A stretch of 64,000 bases of DNA from Sediminibacillus dalangtanensis (GTDB taxonomy: Bacteria; Bacillota; Bacilli; Bacillales; Amphibacillaceae). The DNA is taken from contig NZ_CP046956.1 in assembly GCF_017792025.1 (NCBI RefSeq), positions 1,798,001 through 1,862,000 on the forward strand, read 5' to 3'. Both the position numbers and the translations under genes were made by a program. Positions 8,752-18,161 of the stretch are shown in pieces (positions within the stretch are counted from its first letter, which is position 1; each line of letters starts with the position of its first letter). Under the pieces are notes generated by a model that was given only the letters and a program-made list of their open reading frames with translations, was not told the origin of the DNA and made no database searches.

Positions 8752-9498
8752 ATGGCAGTTATTTCAATGAAACAACTACTTGAAGCTGGTGTTCATTTCG
8801 GACATCAGACACGCCGTTGGAATCCAAAGATGAAGAAATATATCTTCACAGAGCGTAACGGCATTTACATCATCGACCTGCAAAAAACCGTTAAAAAGGT
8901 TGATGAAGCTTATCAATACGTTAAAGATATTGCTGCAGACGGCGGCTCTGTCCTTTTCGTAGGAACCAAAAAACAAGCACAGGAATCAGTTCGTGACGAA
9001 GCTACTCGTTCTGGCATGTACTATGTCAACCAACGCTGGTTGGGCGGTACACTTACTAACTTCCAGACAATCCGCAAACGGATCAAACGTCTTAAAGATA
9101 TCGAGCGTATGGAAGAAGACGGAACTTTCGAAGTACTACCTAAAAAAGAAGTAGTAGGATTGCTTAAAGAAAAAGAACGTCTCGTCAAGTTCCTTGGCGG
9201 AATCAAAGAGATGAACAAACTTCCGGATGCTTTGTTCATTATCGACCCTCGTAAAGAGCGCATTGCTGTTGCGGAGGCTCATAAATTGAACATTCCTATT
9301 ATCGGAATTGTCGATACAAACTGTGATCCTGATGAAATTGACTATGTTATTCCGGCTAACGATGATGCTATTCGTGCTGTGAAGCTTCTTACTTCTAAAA
9401 TGGCAGATGCTATTCTGGAAGCGAAGCAGGGAGAAGCAGAAGAAGAAGCGGAAGTTGAAACCGAGGAAACTGCAACAGAGGAAGCAGTACAAGAGTAA
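8752..9498 (+). CDS. rpsB: 30S ribosomal protein S2
   Basis: Small-subunit protein S2. The N-terminus [27 protein letters not shown] and the segment [16 protein letters not shown] are signature sequences. 248 residues includes an acidic Glu-rich C-terminal tail (about 225-248) that is common in bacilli. The ATG follows AGGAGGA with ideal spacing. It is followed by a terminator and then tsf, the normal rpsB-tsf pairing. Confidence 0.98.
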   Translation: MAVISMKQLLEAGVHFGHQTRRWNPKMKKYIFTERNGIYIIDLQKTVKKVDEAYQYVKDIAADGGSVLFVGTKKQAQESVRDEATRSGMYYVNQRWLGGTLTNFQTIRKRIKRLKDIERMEEDGTFEVLPKKEVVGLLKEKERLVKFLGGIKEMNKLPDALFIIDPRKERIAVAEAHKLNIPIIGIVDTNCDPDEIDYVIPANDDAIRAVKLLTSKMADAILEAKQGEAEEEAEVETEETATEEAVQE

Positions 9499-9513
9499 GA
9501 AAAGGTTTAGTAG

Positions 9514-9548
9514 GGTGATAAGGGGGGGACCTTTTATCACCTTTTTTT
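9514..9548 (+). terminator. hairpin with U-run between rpsB and tsf
   Basis: GGTGATAA pairs with TTATCACC across a G-rich loop, followed by seven T residues. It may be a partial terminator reducing tsf relative to rpsB. Confidence 0.7.
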
Positions 9549-9609
9549 AAGAGTTTGGATAATTACCAGGATAAGGATGTTCCTGGTCTATCATAAGGAG
9601 GAATTTTTA

Positions 9610-10494
9610 ATGGCTGTAACTGCAAAAATGGTAAAAGAACTACGTGAAAAAACAGGCGCAGGAATGATGGACTGCAAAAAAGCTTTGCAAGAAACCGACG
9701 GCGATCTTGACAAAGCGGTTGATTATCTTCGTGAAAAAGGAATTTCCAAAGCTGCCAAAAAAGCTGACCGAATTGCAGCTGAAGGCTCTGCTCATATTGA
9801 AGTGCAAGGCAACCAGGCAGTAATTTTGGAAGTGAATTGTGAAACAGATTTCGTTACCAAGAATGACCAGTTCAAAAATTTGCTGTCAGAGTTGGCAAAG
9901 CATTTATTGGAGCAAAAACCAGCGTCTGTCGAAGCTGCTTTGGAGCAAAAGCTGCACGGTGAAGGTGAATCGGTTCAGGAATATATCAATTCAAACATTG
10001 CCAAGATCGGTGAAAAACTATCATTACGCCGTTTTACTATAGCTGAAAAAACCGATAATGACGCATTCGGTGCGTACTTGCACATGGGCGGAAGTATCGG
10101 TGTGTTAGTCGTTGCTGAGGGAACCACGGATGAAGCTGTTGCGAAAGATGTGGCGATGCATATTGCCGCAGTAAATCCTCGTTATGTTTCCAGAGAAGAA
10201 GTTTCTGCTGAAGAAGTGGAAAAAGAACGCGAAGTATTGAAAACACAAGCGCTTAACGAAGGAAAGCCTGAGCATATTGTTGAAAAAATGGTAGAAGGTC
10301 GTCTTGGGAAGTTTTTCGAGGAAATCTGCCTGCTTGAACAAAGCTTTGTGAAAGACCCAGATCAAAAAGTGAAGAAATATGTGGAAGATAAAGGTGCGTC
10401 TGTCAAAGGATTTATCCGTTATCAAGTCGGTGAAGGTATGGAAAAACGCGAGGATAACTTTGCTGAAGAGGTAATGAGCCAAGTGAAAAAATAA
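9610..10494 (+). CDS. tsf: translation elongation factor Ts
   Basis: Guanine nucleotide exchange factor for EF-Tu. The N-terminal UBA-like domain ([22 protein letters not shown]) and the core motifs [11 protein letters not shown] and [15 protein letters not shown] are diagnostic. 294 residues is the Bacillus length. The frame extends up to 9577, but the ATG at 9610 follows AAGGAGGA and matches the conserved start ([12 protein letters not shown]). Confidence 0.98.
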   Translation: MAVTAKMVKELREKTGAGMMDCKKALQETDGDLDKAVDYLREKGISKAAKKADRIAAEGSAHIEVQGNQAVILEVNCETDFVTKNDQFKNLLSELAKHLLEQKPASVEAALEQKLHGEGESVQEYINSNIAKIGEKLSLRRFTIAEKTDNDAFGAYLHMGGSIGVLVVAEGTTDEAVAKDVAMHIAAVNPRYVSREEVSAEEVEKEREVLKTQALNEGKPEHIVEKMVEGRLGKFFEEICLLEQSFVKDPDQKVKKYVEDKGASVKGFIRYQVGEGMEKREDNFAEEVMSQVKK

Positions 10495-10508
10495 TGTTGG
10501 ATACGATG

Positions 10509-10535
10509 GGGGGACACATAGTGTTCCCTCTTTCC
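10509..10535 (+). terminator. probable terminator after tsf
   Basis: GGGGACAC pairs with GTGTTCCC around a 3-base loop, followed by a short pyrimidine-rich TCTTTCC run. The U-run is weak. Confidence 0.5.
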
Positions 10536-10586
10536 ACATCAGGTTGACAAGAAACCAGTCTGCAACTTGCCCTGGGTGCTTGTTGC

Positions 10587-10615
10587 TTGTTTTCAACAAT
10601 CTTTCATCTTAAAAT
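10587..10615 (+). promoter_or_regulatory. candidate promoter upstream of pyrH
   Basis: TTGTTT (10587-10592) and TAAAAT (10610-10615) with 17-base spacing, 26 bases before pyrH. An upstream TTGACA at 10544 has no matching -10. Moderate sequence match only. Confidence 0.4.
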
Positions 10616-10640
10616 AAATACATATTACTGGAGGTAACCT

Positions 10641-11363
10641 ATGACTACAGCTCGCTACCGTAGAATTGTTTTGAAATTAAGCGGAGAAGCTCTCAGCGGT
10701 GAACAGGGATACGGAATCGAACCAAAAATCATCCAATCGATAGCAGATCAAGTGAAGGAAGTTGCAGAACTTGGCGTAGAAGTAGCCGTTGTTGTCGGAG
10801 GAGGCAACATCTGGAGAGGAAAAGTTGGCAGCGAAATGGGGATGGACCGTGCGAATGCCGATTATATGGGGATGTTGGCAACAGTAATGAATTCTCTTGC
10901 GTTGCAGGACAGTCTGGAAAATTTCGGAATCCCAACGCGCGTTCAAACCTCGATTGAGATGAGGCAAGTGGCTGAACCGTATATTCGGAGAAAGGCTATT
11001 CGCCATCTTGAGAAAAAAAGGGTAGTCATTTTTGCTGCCGGTACGGGAAATCCATATTTCTCGACTGATACGACAGCTGCACTAAGAGCTGCCGAAGTCG
11101 AGGCAGATGTCATTTTGATGGCGAAAAACAATGTAGACGGAGTCTATACGGCCGATCCAAAGATCGACCAAACCGCACGCAAATACGAAGAACTTACCTA
11201 TCTTGAAATCTTGAATGAAGGATTGGGAGTGATGGATTCTACAGCTTCCACTTTGTGTATGGATAATAATATTCCGCTGCTTGTTTTTTCGATCATGGAA
11301 GAAGGAAACATCAAAAAAGCCGTGTTAGGTGAAAAAATCGGGACTATAATAAGGGGGAAATAA
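10641..11363 (+). CDS. pyrH: UMP kinase
   Basis: Phosphorylates UMP to UDP in pyrimidine nucleotide synthesis. The 240-residue protein belongs to the amino-acid kinase family: [13 protein letters not shown] at the N-terminus, [11 protein letters not shown] near 50, [20 protein letters not shown] near 130, and a C-terminal segment ending IGTIIRGK. The ATG follows GGAGGTAACC. frr starts one base after the stop, so the two are cotranscribed. Confidence 0.97.
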   Translation: MTTARYRRIVLKLSGEALSGEQGYGIEPKIIQSIADQVKEVAELGVEVAVVVGGGNIWRGKVGSEMGMDRANADYMGMLATVMNSLALQDSLENFGIPTRVQTSIEMRQVAEPYIRRKAIRHLEKKRVVIFAAGTGNPYFSTDTTAALRAAEVEADVILMAKNNVDGVYTADPKIDQTARKYEELTYLEILNEGLGVMDSTASTLCMDNNIPLLVFSIMEEGNIKKAVLGEKIGTIIRGK

Positions 11364-11364
11364 C

Positions 11365-11922
11365 ATGACTCAAGCAATTATTAAGGACACAAATGACAAA
11401 ATGGCACAAGCGGTTCAGGCATTTTCCAAAAATCTTGCAACAGTTCGGGCGGGAAGGGCGAACCCTTCTTTGTTAGACAGTGTCTATGTCGATTATTACG
11501 GAGCCAGTACACCTCTCAACCAGCTTGCAACTGTTTCGGCTCCTGAAGCCCGCCTGCTGGTCATAACGCCTTTTGATAAATCCGCTACAGCTAATATCGA
11601 AAAAGCAATTTTAAAAGCGGATTTAGGTCTTTCACCTTCCAGTGATGGAAATGTGATTCGCATTAATATCCCTGCTTTGACTGAAGAACGCAGGAAAGAC
11701 CTGGTCAAGGTTGTCGGAAAGTATAGTGAAGAAGGAAAGGTTCAGGTCCGCAATATCCGTCGGGAATCCAACGATCAATTGAAAAAGGCTGAAAAGAATG
11801 GCGATTTAACAGAAGATGATTTAAGAGACTTCCAAGACGATGTGCAAAAGGCTACTGACAAACATATCGCGGATATAGATTCACTTGCAAAGGAAAAAGA
11901 AAAAGAAATTATGGAAGTTTGA
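11365..11922 (+). CDS. frr: ribosome recycling factor
   Basis: Splits post-termination ribosomes with EF-G. The 185-residue protein shows the conserved [19 protein letters not shown]-like [13 protein letters not shown], and the long C-terminal helix [23 protein letters not shown]. It immediately follows pyrH and is closed by a terminator. Confidence 0.98.
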   Translation: MTQAIIKDTNDKMAQAVQAFSKNLATVRAGRANPSLLDSVYVDYYGASTPLNQLATVSAPEARLLVITPFDKSATANIEKAILKADLGLSPSSDGNVIRINIPALTEERRKDLVKVVGKYSEEGKVQVRNIRRESNDQLKKAEKNGDLTEDDLRDFQDDVQKATDKHIADIDSLAKEKEKEIMEV

Positions 11923-11953
11923 CCGCATAACATGTAAAATAATAAGTAGAAAA

Positions 11954-11980
11954 GACCCTCTTTACTTAAGGGGGTTTTTG
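11954..11980 (+). terminator. terminator after frr
   Basis: ACCCTC pairs with GGGGGT across a short loop and is followed by TTTTT; it ends the pyrH-frr unit. Confidence 0.75.
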
Positions 11981-12070
11981 CACGTTAAGGAAAATACAGC
12001 TAATCCCTTATCGTCACTGCCCTGCCTGGTCAGAGCAAAAAGGAATGTAAGCCCATGATGGAGGATTACT

Positions 12071-12841
12071 ATGCCAATCAAACTTCCCTTTATAGGTAAG
12101 ACAAAAAAATATAATCAAAATGAACAAATCACTTTGAACAAAAATACCATGCCAAAACATGTAGCGATCATTATGGATGGAAACGGACGTTGGGCAAAAA
12201 AAAGGGGCATGCCGAGAGTCGCTGGACACAAGGAAGGCATGAGTAATGTGAAAAAAATCGTTTCGGCTGCATCCAGTTATCAATTGGATGCTTTAACCCT
12301 CTACGCTTTTTCGACAGAAAATTGGCGGCGCCCCAAAGCAGAAGTCGATTATTTAATGAAATTGCCGATGGAATTTTTGAATACATATTTACCAGAACTC
12401 GTTCAGAAAAATGTTAAAGTACAAACAATCGGCCGGTTTGACGGTCTGCCCAAACATACAAGGGACGCAGTTCAAAAGGCAAAGGAACAAACAAAGGATA
12501 ATACTGGATTAATCTTGAATATAGCATTAAACTATGGTAGTAGAAATGAAATCATGGAAGCAATGAAATGTTTCCTGGATGATGTCCAGGCAGGAAAAAA
12601 GTCGGTGGAAGACATGAATGAGGAATCTTTTTCCCAGTACTTGCACACAAAGAATCTGCCGGACCCTGACCTGCTGATTCGCACCAGCGGCGAACAAAGG
12701 CTCAGTAATTTTCTGTTGTGGCAGTCTGCTTACACGGAATTTTGGTTTACAGATGTTCTGTGGCCCGATTTTGACGAGCAGCTGTTTGACAAGGCATTGT
12801 GTGACTATCAAAAGAGAAAACGCCGCTATGGTGGGATATAA
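12071..12841 (+). CDS. uppS: undecaprenyl diphosphate synthase (isoprenyl transferase)
   Basis: cis-Prenyltransferase that makes the C55 lipid carrier precursor for peptidoglycan and teichoic acids. The 256-residue protein has the family's first region IIMDGNGRWAKKRGMPRVAGH near residue 34, with the catalytic aspartate, then LTLYAFSTENW, LNIALNYGSR and the C-terminal PDLLIRTSGEQRLSNFLLWQ region that binds the pyrophosphate. GGAGG precedes the ATG. It starts the lipid/envelope block uppS-cdsA-dxr-rasP, as in B. subtilis. Confidence 0.97.
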   Translation: MPIKLPFIGKTKKYNQNEQITLNKNTMPKHVAIIMDGNGRWAKKRGMPRVAGHKEGMSNVKKIVSAASSYQLDALTLYAFSTENWRRPKAEVDYLMKLPMEFLNTYLPELVQKNVKVQTIGRFDGLPKHTRDAVQKAKEQTKDNTGLILNIALNYGSRNEIMEAMKCFLDDVQAGKKSVEDMNEESFSQYLHTKNLPDPDLLIRTSGEQRLSNFLLWQSAYTEFWFTDVLWPDFDEQLFDKALCDYQKRKRRYGGI

Positions 12842-12856
12842 GGTGATGTGAGATAA

Positions 12857-13648
12857 ATGAAGTTAAGAATAATTACTGCTTTGATTGCAATTGTATTATT
12901 TTTTCCCATTGTATTTTATGGAGGATGGGTATTTAAAGCACTCGTTTATTTGATTGCAACCATTGGCCTTCTGGAACTGTTGAAAATGAGGATGACTATT
13001 AACTATTTCATACCTTTTGCGATTACCATTTTGCTGTTATGGGGACTGCTTATCCCTGTTACCGAGCAGGAGCTCATGGATGTTTTGTCCATTACCAAGG
13101 CGGAAATCACGCTGATCGGTGTCCTGCTTCTGTTGTCATATACCGTTTTGGTGAAAAATAAATTCACTTTCGAAGACGCGGGTTTCCTGGTACTATCGGC
13201 TATTTATATCGGTACAGGTTTTTATTACTTTATGAACGCCAGAGATGCTGGTGCAATTTTTATTTTTTATGGCATCATTGTGGTATTGGCTACCGATACG
13301 GGGGCGTATTTTTTTGGACGAGCTTTCGGCAGGAAAAAACTTTGGCCGCAAATTAGTCCGAATAAAACCGTTGAGGGTGCAATCGGGGGTGTTTTGCTTG
13401 CTTGTGTCATCGCCGTCCTTTTCCACTGGCTGTTCCCCCTCCCGCACTCTTTACCGATTATTATTGTGGTCACCATAATAGCGTCGGCAGTAGGGCAGAT
13501 TGGAGACTTGGTCGAATCAGCTTTTAAAAGGCATTATGATGTGAAGGATTCTGGCAAAATCCTCCCAGGTCACGGTGGAATACTCGACCGGTTTGATAGC
13601 TGGCTGTTTATATTCCCGTTGTTGCATTTCATTCATTTTATTTCCTAG
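12857..13648 (+). CDS. cdsA: phosphatidate cytidylyltransferase
   Basis: Makes CDP-diacylglycerol from phosphatidate and CTP, the precursor used by PgsA later in this window. The 263-residue protein has several membrane segments from the N-terminus on. The C-terminal signature runs KDSGKILPGHGGILDRFDS, and the preceding SPNKTVEGAIGG and GDLVESAFKRHYDVKD segments are also characteristic. It starts 15 bases after uppS. Confidence 0.96.
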   Translation: MKLRIITALIAIVLFFPIVFYGGWVFKALVYLIATIGLLELLKMRMTINYFIPFAITILLLWGLLIPVTEQELMDVLSITKAEITLIGVLLLLSYTVLVKNKFTFEDAGFLVLSAIYIGTGFYYFMNARDAGAIFIFYGIIVVLATDTGAYFFGRAFGRKKLWPQISPNKTVEGAIGGVLLACVIAVLFHWLFPLPHSLPIIIVVTIIASAVGQIGDLVESAFKRHYDVKDSGKILPGHGGILDRFDSWLFIFPLLHFIHFIS

Positions 13649-13675
13649 CCCGGAATAGATATAGGAGCGTGTCAC

Positions 13676-14821
13676 ATGAAAAACATAGCACTTTTAGGGG
13701 CAACTGGATCCATTGGGCTCCAAACCCTTGATGTTATCAGAGAACACCCTGAAGCTTTCTCCCTGTTTGCGATGGGATTTGGTGAAAATATTGATAAAGC
13801 TATACCAATTATAAAAGAGTTCAATCCTAAAATTGTAGTAGTCGGAAATGACAAAATCAAACACGAATTGCAAGACTTTTTCCCCAGGCTAGAAGTGGTA
13901 GCAGGAAAAGAAGGGTTGGTAACCATCAGCACGGCGGGTGAAACGGATATCGTTGTCAACGCCGTAATGGGAAGTATAGGTTTGCAGGCTACATTGCAGG
14001 CAATCGAGCACCGTAAACAAGTAGCTTTAGCTAATAAAGAGACTTTGGTCACAGCAGGACATCTTGTCATGGAGAAAGCTAAACAGTATGGTGTGCAGAT
14101 TCTTCCTGTGGACAGTGAACATTCGGCGATTTTTCAATGTTTGAACGGGGAGAACGAGAAGCAATTGAACCAGCTTATCTTAACTGCATCCGGGGGGAGT
14201 TTCCGCGATAGGAACCGAGAAGACTTGATCGGCGTTACAAGGGAAGACGCATTAAAACATCCTAACTGGAATATGGGAGCAAAGATCACTATAGATTCGG
14301 CAACCATGATGAACAAAGGCCTGGAGGTAATTGAAGCTCACTGGTTGTTCGGTGTACCTTATGATCGTATCGATGTTATGATGCATAAAGAAAGTGTCAT
14401 TCATTCAATGGTGGAGTTTGCTGACAATAGTGTCATCGCCCAATTAGGTACTCCGGATATGCGCGTTCCGATACAATATGCTTTGAATTATCCTGACAGA
14501 CTTGAATTATCAGGGACAAAAAGGTTAGACTTAATTGAAATAGGCAAGCTGCATTTTTCTGAAATGGATCTAGAAAGATTCCCCTGTTTGAAAATGGCTT
14601 ATGAAGCCGGTAAAGAGGGAGGAACGATGACCACCGTACTGAATGCAGCAAACGAAGCTGCAGTACAGTTGTTTTTGCAAGACAAGATATCTTTTTTGCA
14701 AATAGAAGCGTTGATCAAAAAAGCACTGGATGCACATCAATCCATTAAACAGCCTGATTTGCAGACTATTTTGGAAGTGGATCGCCAGACAAGATCACAG
14801 GTGTTATCCTATTTAGATTAA
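13676..14821 (+). CDS. dxr: 1-deoxy-D-xylulose 5-phosphate reductoisomerase
   Basis: Second step of the MEP isoprenoid pathway, giving 2-C-methylerythritol 4-phosphate for the UppS substrate chain. The 381-residue protein has an NADPH-binding [13 protein letters not shown] at the N-terminus, [11 protein letters not shown], the metal site in [13 protein letters not shown] and the flexible loop ASGGSFRD. It lies between cdsA and rasP, the standard order. Confidence 0.97.
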   Translation: MKNIALLGATGSIGLQTLDVIREHPEAFSLFAMGFGENIDKAIPIIKEFNPKIVVVGNDKIKHELQDFFPRLEVVAGKEGLVTISTAGETDIVVNAVMGSIGLQATLQAIEHRKQVALANKETLVTAGHLVMEKAKQYGVQILPVDSEHSAIFQCLNGENEKQLNQLILTASGGSFRDRNREDLIGVTREDALKHPNWNMGAKITIDSATMMNKGLEVIEAHWLFGVPYDRIDVMMHKESVIHSMVEFADNSVIAQLGTPDMRVPIQYALNYPDRLELSGTKRLDLIEIGKLHFSEMDLERFPCLKMAYEAGKEGGTMTTVLNAANEAAVQLFLQDKISFLQIEALIKKALDAHQSIKQPDLQTILEVDRQTRSQVLSYLD

Positions 14822-14836
14822 AGGAAGGTGCATCAG

Positions 14837-16093
14837 TTGAATACTATTATCGCATTCATTCTAATGTTTGGTCTGCTTGTGTTCGTGCATGAGTTTGGAC
14901 ATTTTATTTTTGCCAAGCGAGCAGGAATGCTTGTGAGGGAATTTGCCATAGGCTTCGGGCCCAAAATTTTTTCTAATAAAAAGAATGAAACTCTTTATAC
15001 CATTCGCCTGCTTCCAATCGGTGGTTATGTCCGTGTAGCAGGTGAAGATCCGGAAATCATAGAATTGAAACCGGGCCAGCATATAGGATTGGAGTTTAAT
15101 CCAGATGGAGCAGTAAACAAAATTATCGTTAACAATAAATCTAAGCACCCAGAAGCAAGAGTGATTGAAGTGGAGCATGCGGATCTGGATCATCGACTTA
15201 TCATTGAAGGTTATGAAATCGATGAAGAGGAAAAACTCACCTTTTCGATCGATCCCAAAGCAGGTTTCGTCATGGATGAAGTGGAAACGCAAATCGCGCC
15301 ATATGACAGACAATTTGCTTCAAAGACGAAGCTGCAACGGGCAATGCAACTATTTGCCGGTCCGATGATGAATTTTCTGCTGGCTGCCGTTATCTTTTTC
15401 TTGCTGGGAATGTTAAACGGTGTGCCTGCCGACAGGGCTATTATCGGCAATGTTGTCTCCGACAGCCCTGCTGAGGAAGCAGGCTTTCAGGATGGAGACG
15501 AGGTCATCCGTATCGGGGATACATCCATATCTACTTGGGAAGAGTTCACTGAGATCGTTCGGGCTCATCCGGAAGAAGAATTGTCGATGACGGTTGAAAG
15601 AGACAATGAGCAAGTAGATGTCCAAGTAGTACCGAAGAGCAATGCAGCTCAAGATCAAGAAATTGGACAGATCGGAGTTCAGGCAGCAACAGAAAAATCT
15701 TTGTTAAAGGCAATTCCATACAGTGTCAATCAGACATACGAGTGGATCAAACTAATTCTGGTTAACCTTAGCATGCTTGTAACAGGACAATTTTCCCTTG
15801 ACATGCTATCCGGTCCGGTAGGCATCTACGATGCTACAGACCAGGTAGTCCAAACAGGGATGCTCAATTTACTGATGTGGACCTCAGCGTTAAGCATCAA
15901 CCTGGGTATCATTAATCTTTTGCCTTTGCCTGCTCTCGATGGAGGAAGGTTGTTGTTTGTCGGAATCGAGGCAGTAAGAGGAAAACCGATAGATCCGCAA
16001 AAAGAAGGTGTTGTCCACTTTATCGGTTTTGCGTTGTTAATGTTGCTGATGATTGTGGTAACCTGGAACGATATTCAGCGATTGTTCTTGTAA
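14837..16093 (+). CDS. rasP: RIP zinc metalloprotease RasP (RseP)
   Basis: Site-2 protease that cleaves membrane-embedded anti-sigma factors and signal-peptide remnants. The zinc motif HEFGH is at residues 18-22 in the first membrane segment. A PDZ domain covers about 180-275 and the third zinc ligand lies in LLPLPALDGGRLL near 365; further membrane helices follow. I chose TTG 14837 because AAGGAAGG (14821-14828) sits 8 bases before it; the in-frame GTG at 14828 overlaps that ribosome site. 418 residues is typical. Confidence 0.94.
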   Translation: MNTIIAFILMFGLLVFVHEFGHFIFAKRAGMLVREFAIGFGPKIFSNKKNETLYTIRLLPIGGYVRVAGEDPEIIELKPGQHIGLEFNPDGAVNKIIVNNKSKHPEARVIEVEHADLDHRLIIEGYEIDEEEKLTFSIDPKAGFVMDEVETQIAPYDRQFASKTKLQRAMQLFAGPMMNFLLAAVIFFLLGMLNGVPADRAIIGNVVSDSPAEEAGFQDGDEVIRIGDTSISTWEEFTEIVRAHPEEELSMTVERDNEQVDVQVVPKSNAAQDQEIGQIGVQAATEKSLLKAIPYSVNQTYEWIKLILVNLSMLVTGQFSLDMLSGPVGIYDATDQVVQTGMLNLLMWTSALSINLGIINLLPLPALDGGRLLFVGIEAVRGKPIDPQKEGVVHFIGFALLMLLMIVVTWNDIQRLFL

Positions 16094-16218
16094 TTGCAAT
16101 TTGAATATATGAATAGGTCTGTTTTTTAGGAAGTTCCCTATCCTTTCGGTATGGAAAAAATCATGCGCAACGTTTAGACGTATCCTATATTTTCTTGGAC
16201 GAAAGCACAATTTTTTAA

Positions 16219-16250
16219 AACCAGCCTTTCCGTAAAGGCTGGTTATTACA
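16219..16250 (+). terminator. hairpin after rasP
   Basis: Perfect 11-bp inverted repeat AACCAGCCTTT / AAAGGCTGGTT with a 4-base loop. The U-run after it is weak (ATTACAAATTT), so termination efficiency is uncertain. Confidence 0.5.
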
Positions 16251-16306
16251 AATTTGGTTAGCATGCATAGTGAAGGATGACAGGAGAAAATTGAGGTGAC
16301 ATACAT

Positions 16307-18004
16307 ATGAGACAAAGTAACATGCTGATACCGACACTTAAAGAGGTTCCCGCTGATGCGGAAATCAAGAGCCACCAATTGTTGGTTCGGGGAGGCTTCA
16401 TACGTCAAATAGCATCCGGAGTTTATAGCTTTTTGCCAATGGGGCAGCGAGTGCTTCGAAAGGTAGAAGCAATCATCAGAGAAGAAATGGATAACATTGG
16501 AGCTAATGAAATGGTCATGCCTGCCATGCAGCCCGCCGAGCTTTGGAAAGAAACGGGCAGATGGCATAATTTTGGTCCCGAGTTAATGCGGTTGAACGAT
16601 CGACATGACCGTGAGTTCGCACTGGGTGCTACCCACGAGGAAGTCATAACAAGTGTCATCAGGGACGAGATAAAGAGTTATAAACGACTACCGTTAACTG
16701 TTTACCAAATTCAGACGAAATTCAGAGATGAAAAACGTCCTCGATTCGGCTTGATGAGAGGCAGAGAATTTGTCATGAAGGATGCCTATTCGTTTCATGA
16801 TTCCTTCGACAGCCTTGATCAGGTATATCAGAAGATGTACCAAGCATATGAGAATATATTCCGACGCTGCGGATTGAATTTCCGGGCAGTAATCGCTGAT
16901 TCTGGAGCAATGGGCGGCAAAGACACACATGAATTCATGGTTCTGTCAGAAGTGGGCGAGGATACAATTGCCTATTCAGACAGCTCCGAATATGCCGCCA
17001 ATATAGAAATGGCCCCTGTAACTGCTACGTTAAAAGCGGAACAAGGTGAATTAAAAGAGTTGAAGGAAGTAGCTACTCCTGGTAAAAAAACGATGCAGGA
17101 GGTTGCTGACTTTTTAGAGCACCCGCTTGACAAAGGTCTAAAGGCATTGATGTTCAAAGTAGATGGCAATTTAGTGTTGGTTGTTACCAGAGGCGATCAT
17201 GAAGTAAATGACATTAAGCTAAAGAACCTTTACAAAGCAGAGACAGTCGAACTTGCTACGGAAGAAGAAACAAAAGCGGCACTTGGTGCTGGTTTTGGTT
17301 CACTGGGACCGATCGGCATACCGGACGACATGAATGTTGTCGCCGACCAGGCAGTGAAAAGTGTCGTCAATGTTACCTGTGGAGCAAATAAAGATGGGTA
17401 TCACTTTATCAATGTTAACCCGGGACGCGATTTTAAAGTAGATTCCTATGCCGATCTTCGTTTTATTCAAGAAGGCGATCCTTCCCCCGATGGAAAAGGC
17501 ACCATTCAATTTGCTCGCGGTATTGAAGTCGGACATGTCTTCAAACTAGGAAGCATTTATGCCGAACGGATGGGTGCTACGGTTTTGGATGAACAGGGGA
17601 AAGCAAAAACGATGAACATGGGATGTTATGGCATCGGAGTGTCTCGAACGGTTGCTGCAATTGTTGAACAATATCACGATGAAAGAGGCATCACCTGGCC
17701 GGCACATCTAGCTCCATTCCAAGTACACTTGCTGGCTTTGAATATGAAAAAAGCCGAGCAACAGCAATTGGCTGAAAAAATTTACGATTCCTTGAAGACA
17801 GCAGGTGTTGAAATACTTTTTGATGATCGTGCGGAAAGAGCAGGCGTCAAATTTGCCGACAGTGATTTAATTGGTATTCCACTCCGGATAACAGTAGGAA
17901 AACGAGCTGATGAAGGGTATGTTGAACTGAAACAACGAGCTACAGGAGAACAAACAGAAATTCATGAGTCGGAATTGTTGGGACAATTGAATAACTTGGT
18001 CTGA
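16307..18004 (+). CDS. proS: prolyl-tRNA synthetase (bacterial type)
   Basis: Charges tRNA-Pro. The 565-residue bacterial-type enzyme has class II motif 1/2 ([26 protein letters not shown] near 130), an inserted editing domain (about 225-405), motif 3 ([18 protein letters not shown] near 440) and a C-terminal anticodon-binding domain (about 470-565). No T-box leader is visible upstream. The GGTGACATACAT upstream gives a weak ribosome site; the start fits the conserved [15 protein letters not shown]. Confidence 0.97.
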   Translation: MRQSNMLIPTLKEVPADAEIKSHQLLVRGGFIRQIASGVYSFLPMGQRVLRKVEAIIREEMDNIGANEMVMPAMQPAELWKETGRWHNFGPELMRLNDRHDREFALGATHEEVITSVIRDEIKSYKRLPLTVYQIQTKFRDEKRPRFGLMRGREFVMKDAYSFHDSFDSLDQVYQKMYQAYENIFRRCGLNFRAVIADSGAMGGKDTHEFMVLSEVGEDTIAYSDSSEYAANIEMAPVTATLKAEQGELKELKEVATPGKKTMQEVADFLEHPLDKGLKALMFKVDGNLVLVVTRGDHEVNDIKLKNLYKAETVELATEEETKAALGAGFGSLGPIGIPDDMNVVADQAVKSVVNVTCGANKDGYHFINVNPGRDFKVDSYADLRFIQEGDPSPDGKGTIQFARGIEVGHVFKLGSIYAERMGATVLDEQGKAKTMNMGCYGIGVSRTVAAIVEQYHDERGITWPAHLAPFQVHLLALNMKKAEQQQLAEKIYDSLKTAGVEILFDDRAERAGVKFADSDLIGIPLRITVGKRADEGYVELKQRATGEQTEIHESELLGQLNNLV

Positions 18005-18013
18005 TTGGTAATC

Positions 18014-18052
18014 AAAACCCTTGTCTGTTTTCTAATGACAAGGGTTTTCTAA
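18014..18052 (+). terminator. terminator after proS (CCCTTGTC-type hairpin)
   Basis: AAAACCCTTGTC pairs with GACAAGGGTTTT, followed by CT and A-rich sequence. The T-run is part of the stem end. One of four similar hairpins in the window. Confidence 0.7.
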
Positions 18053-18161
18053 AGTAGTAAAATTGTAAAATAAAAGCTTTTTCAATCCTGTCTTCAGGGC
18101 GAAGAAGCCTGGCCATACTGCTAAATCAAGTAAAATGGTCGTAAATTGGGGAGGAAGAAAA

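Noticed and set aside
10544-10549. TTGACA as the -35 of a pyrH promoter
   Set aside because: No acceptable -10 at 16-18 bases; a better pair lies at 10587-10615.
16094-16306. T-box riboswitch before proS
   Set aside because: No T-box sequence (AGGGTGG...) and no antiterminator pairing; only a plain hairpin.
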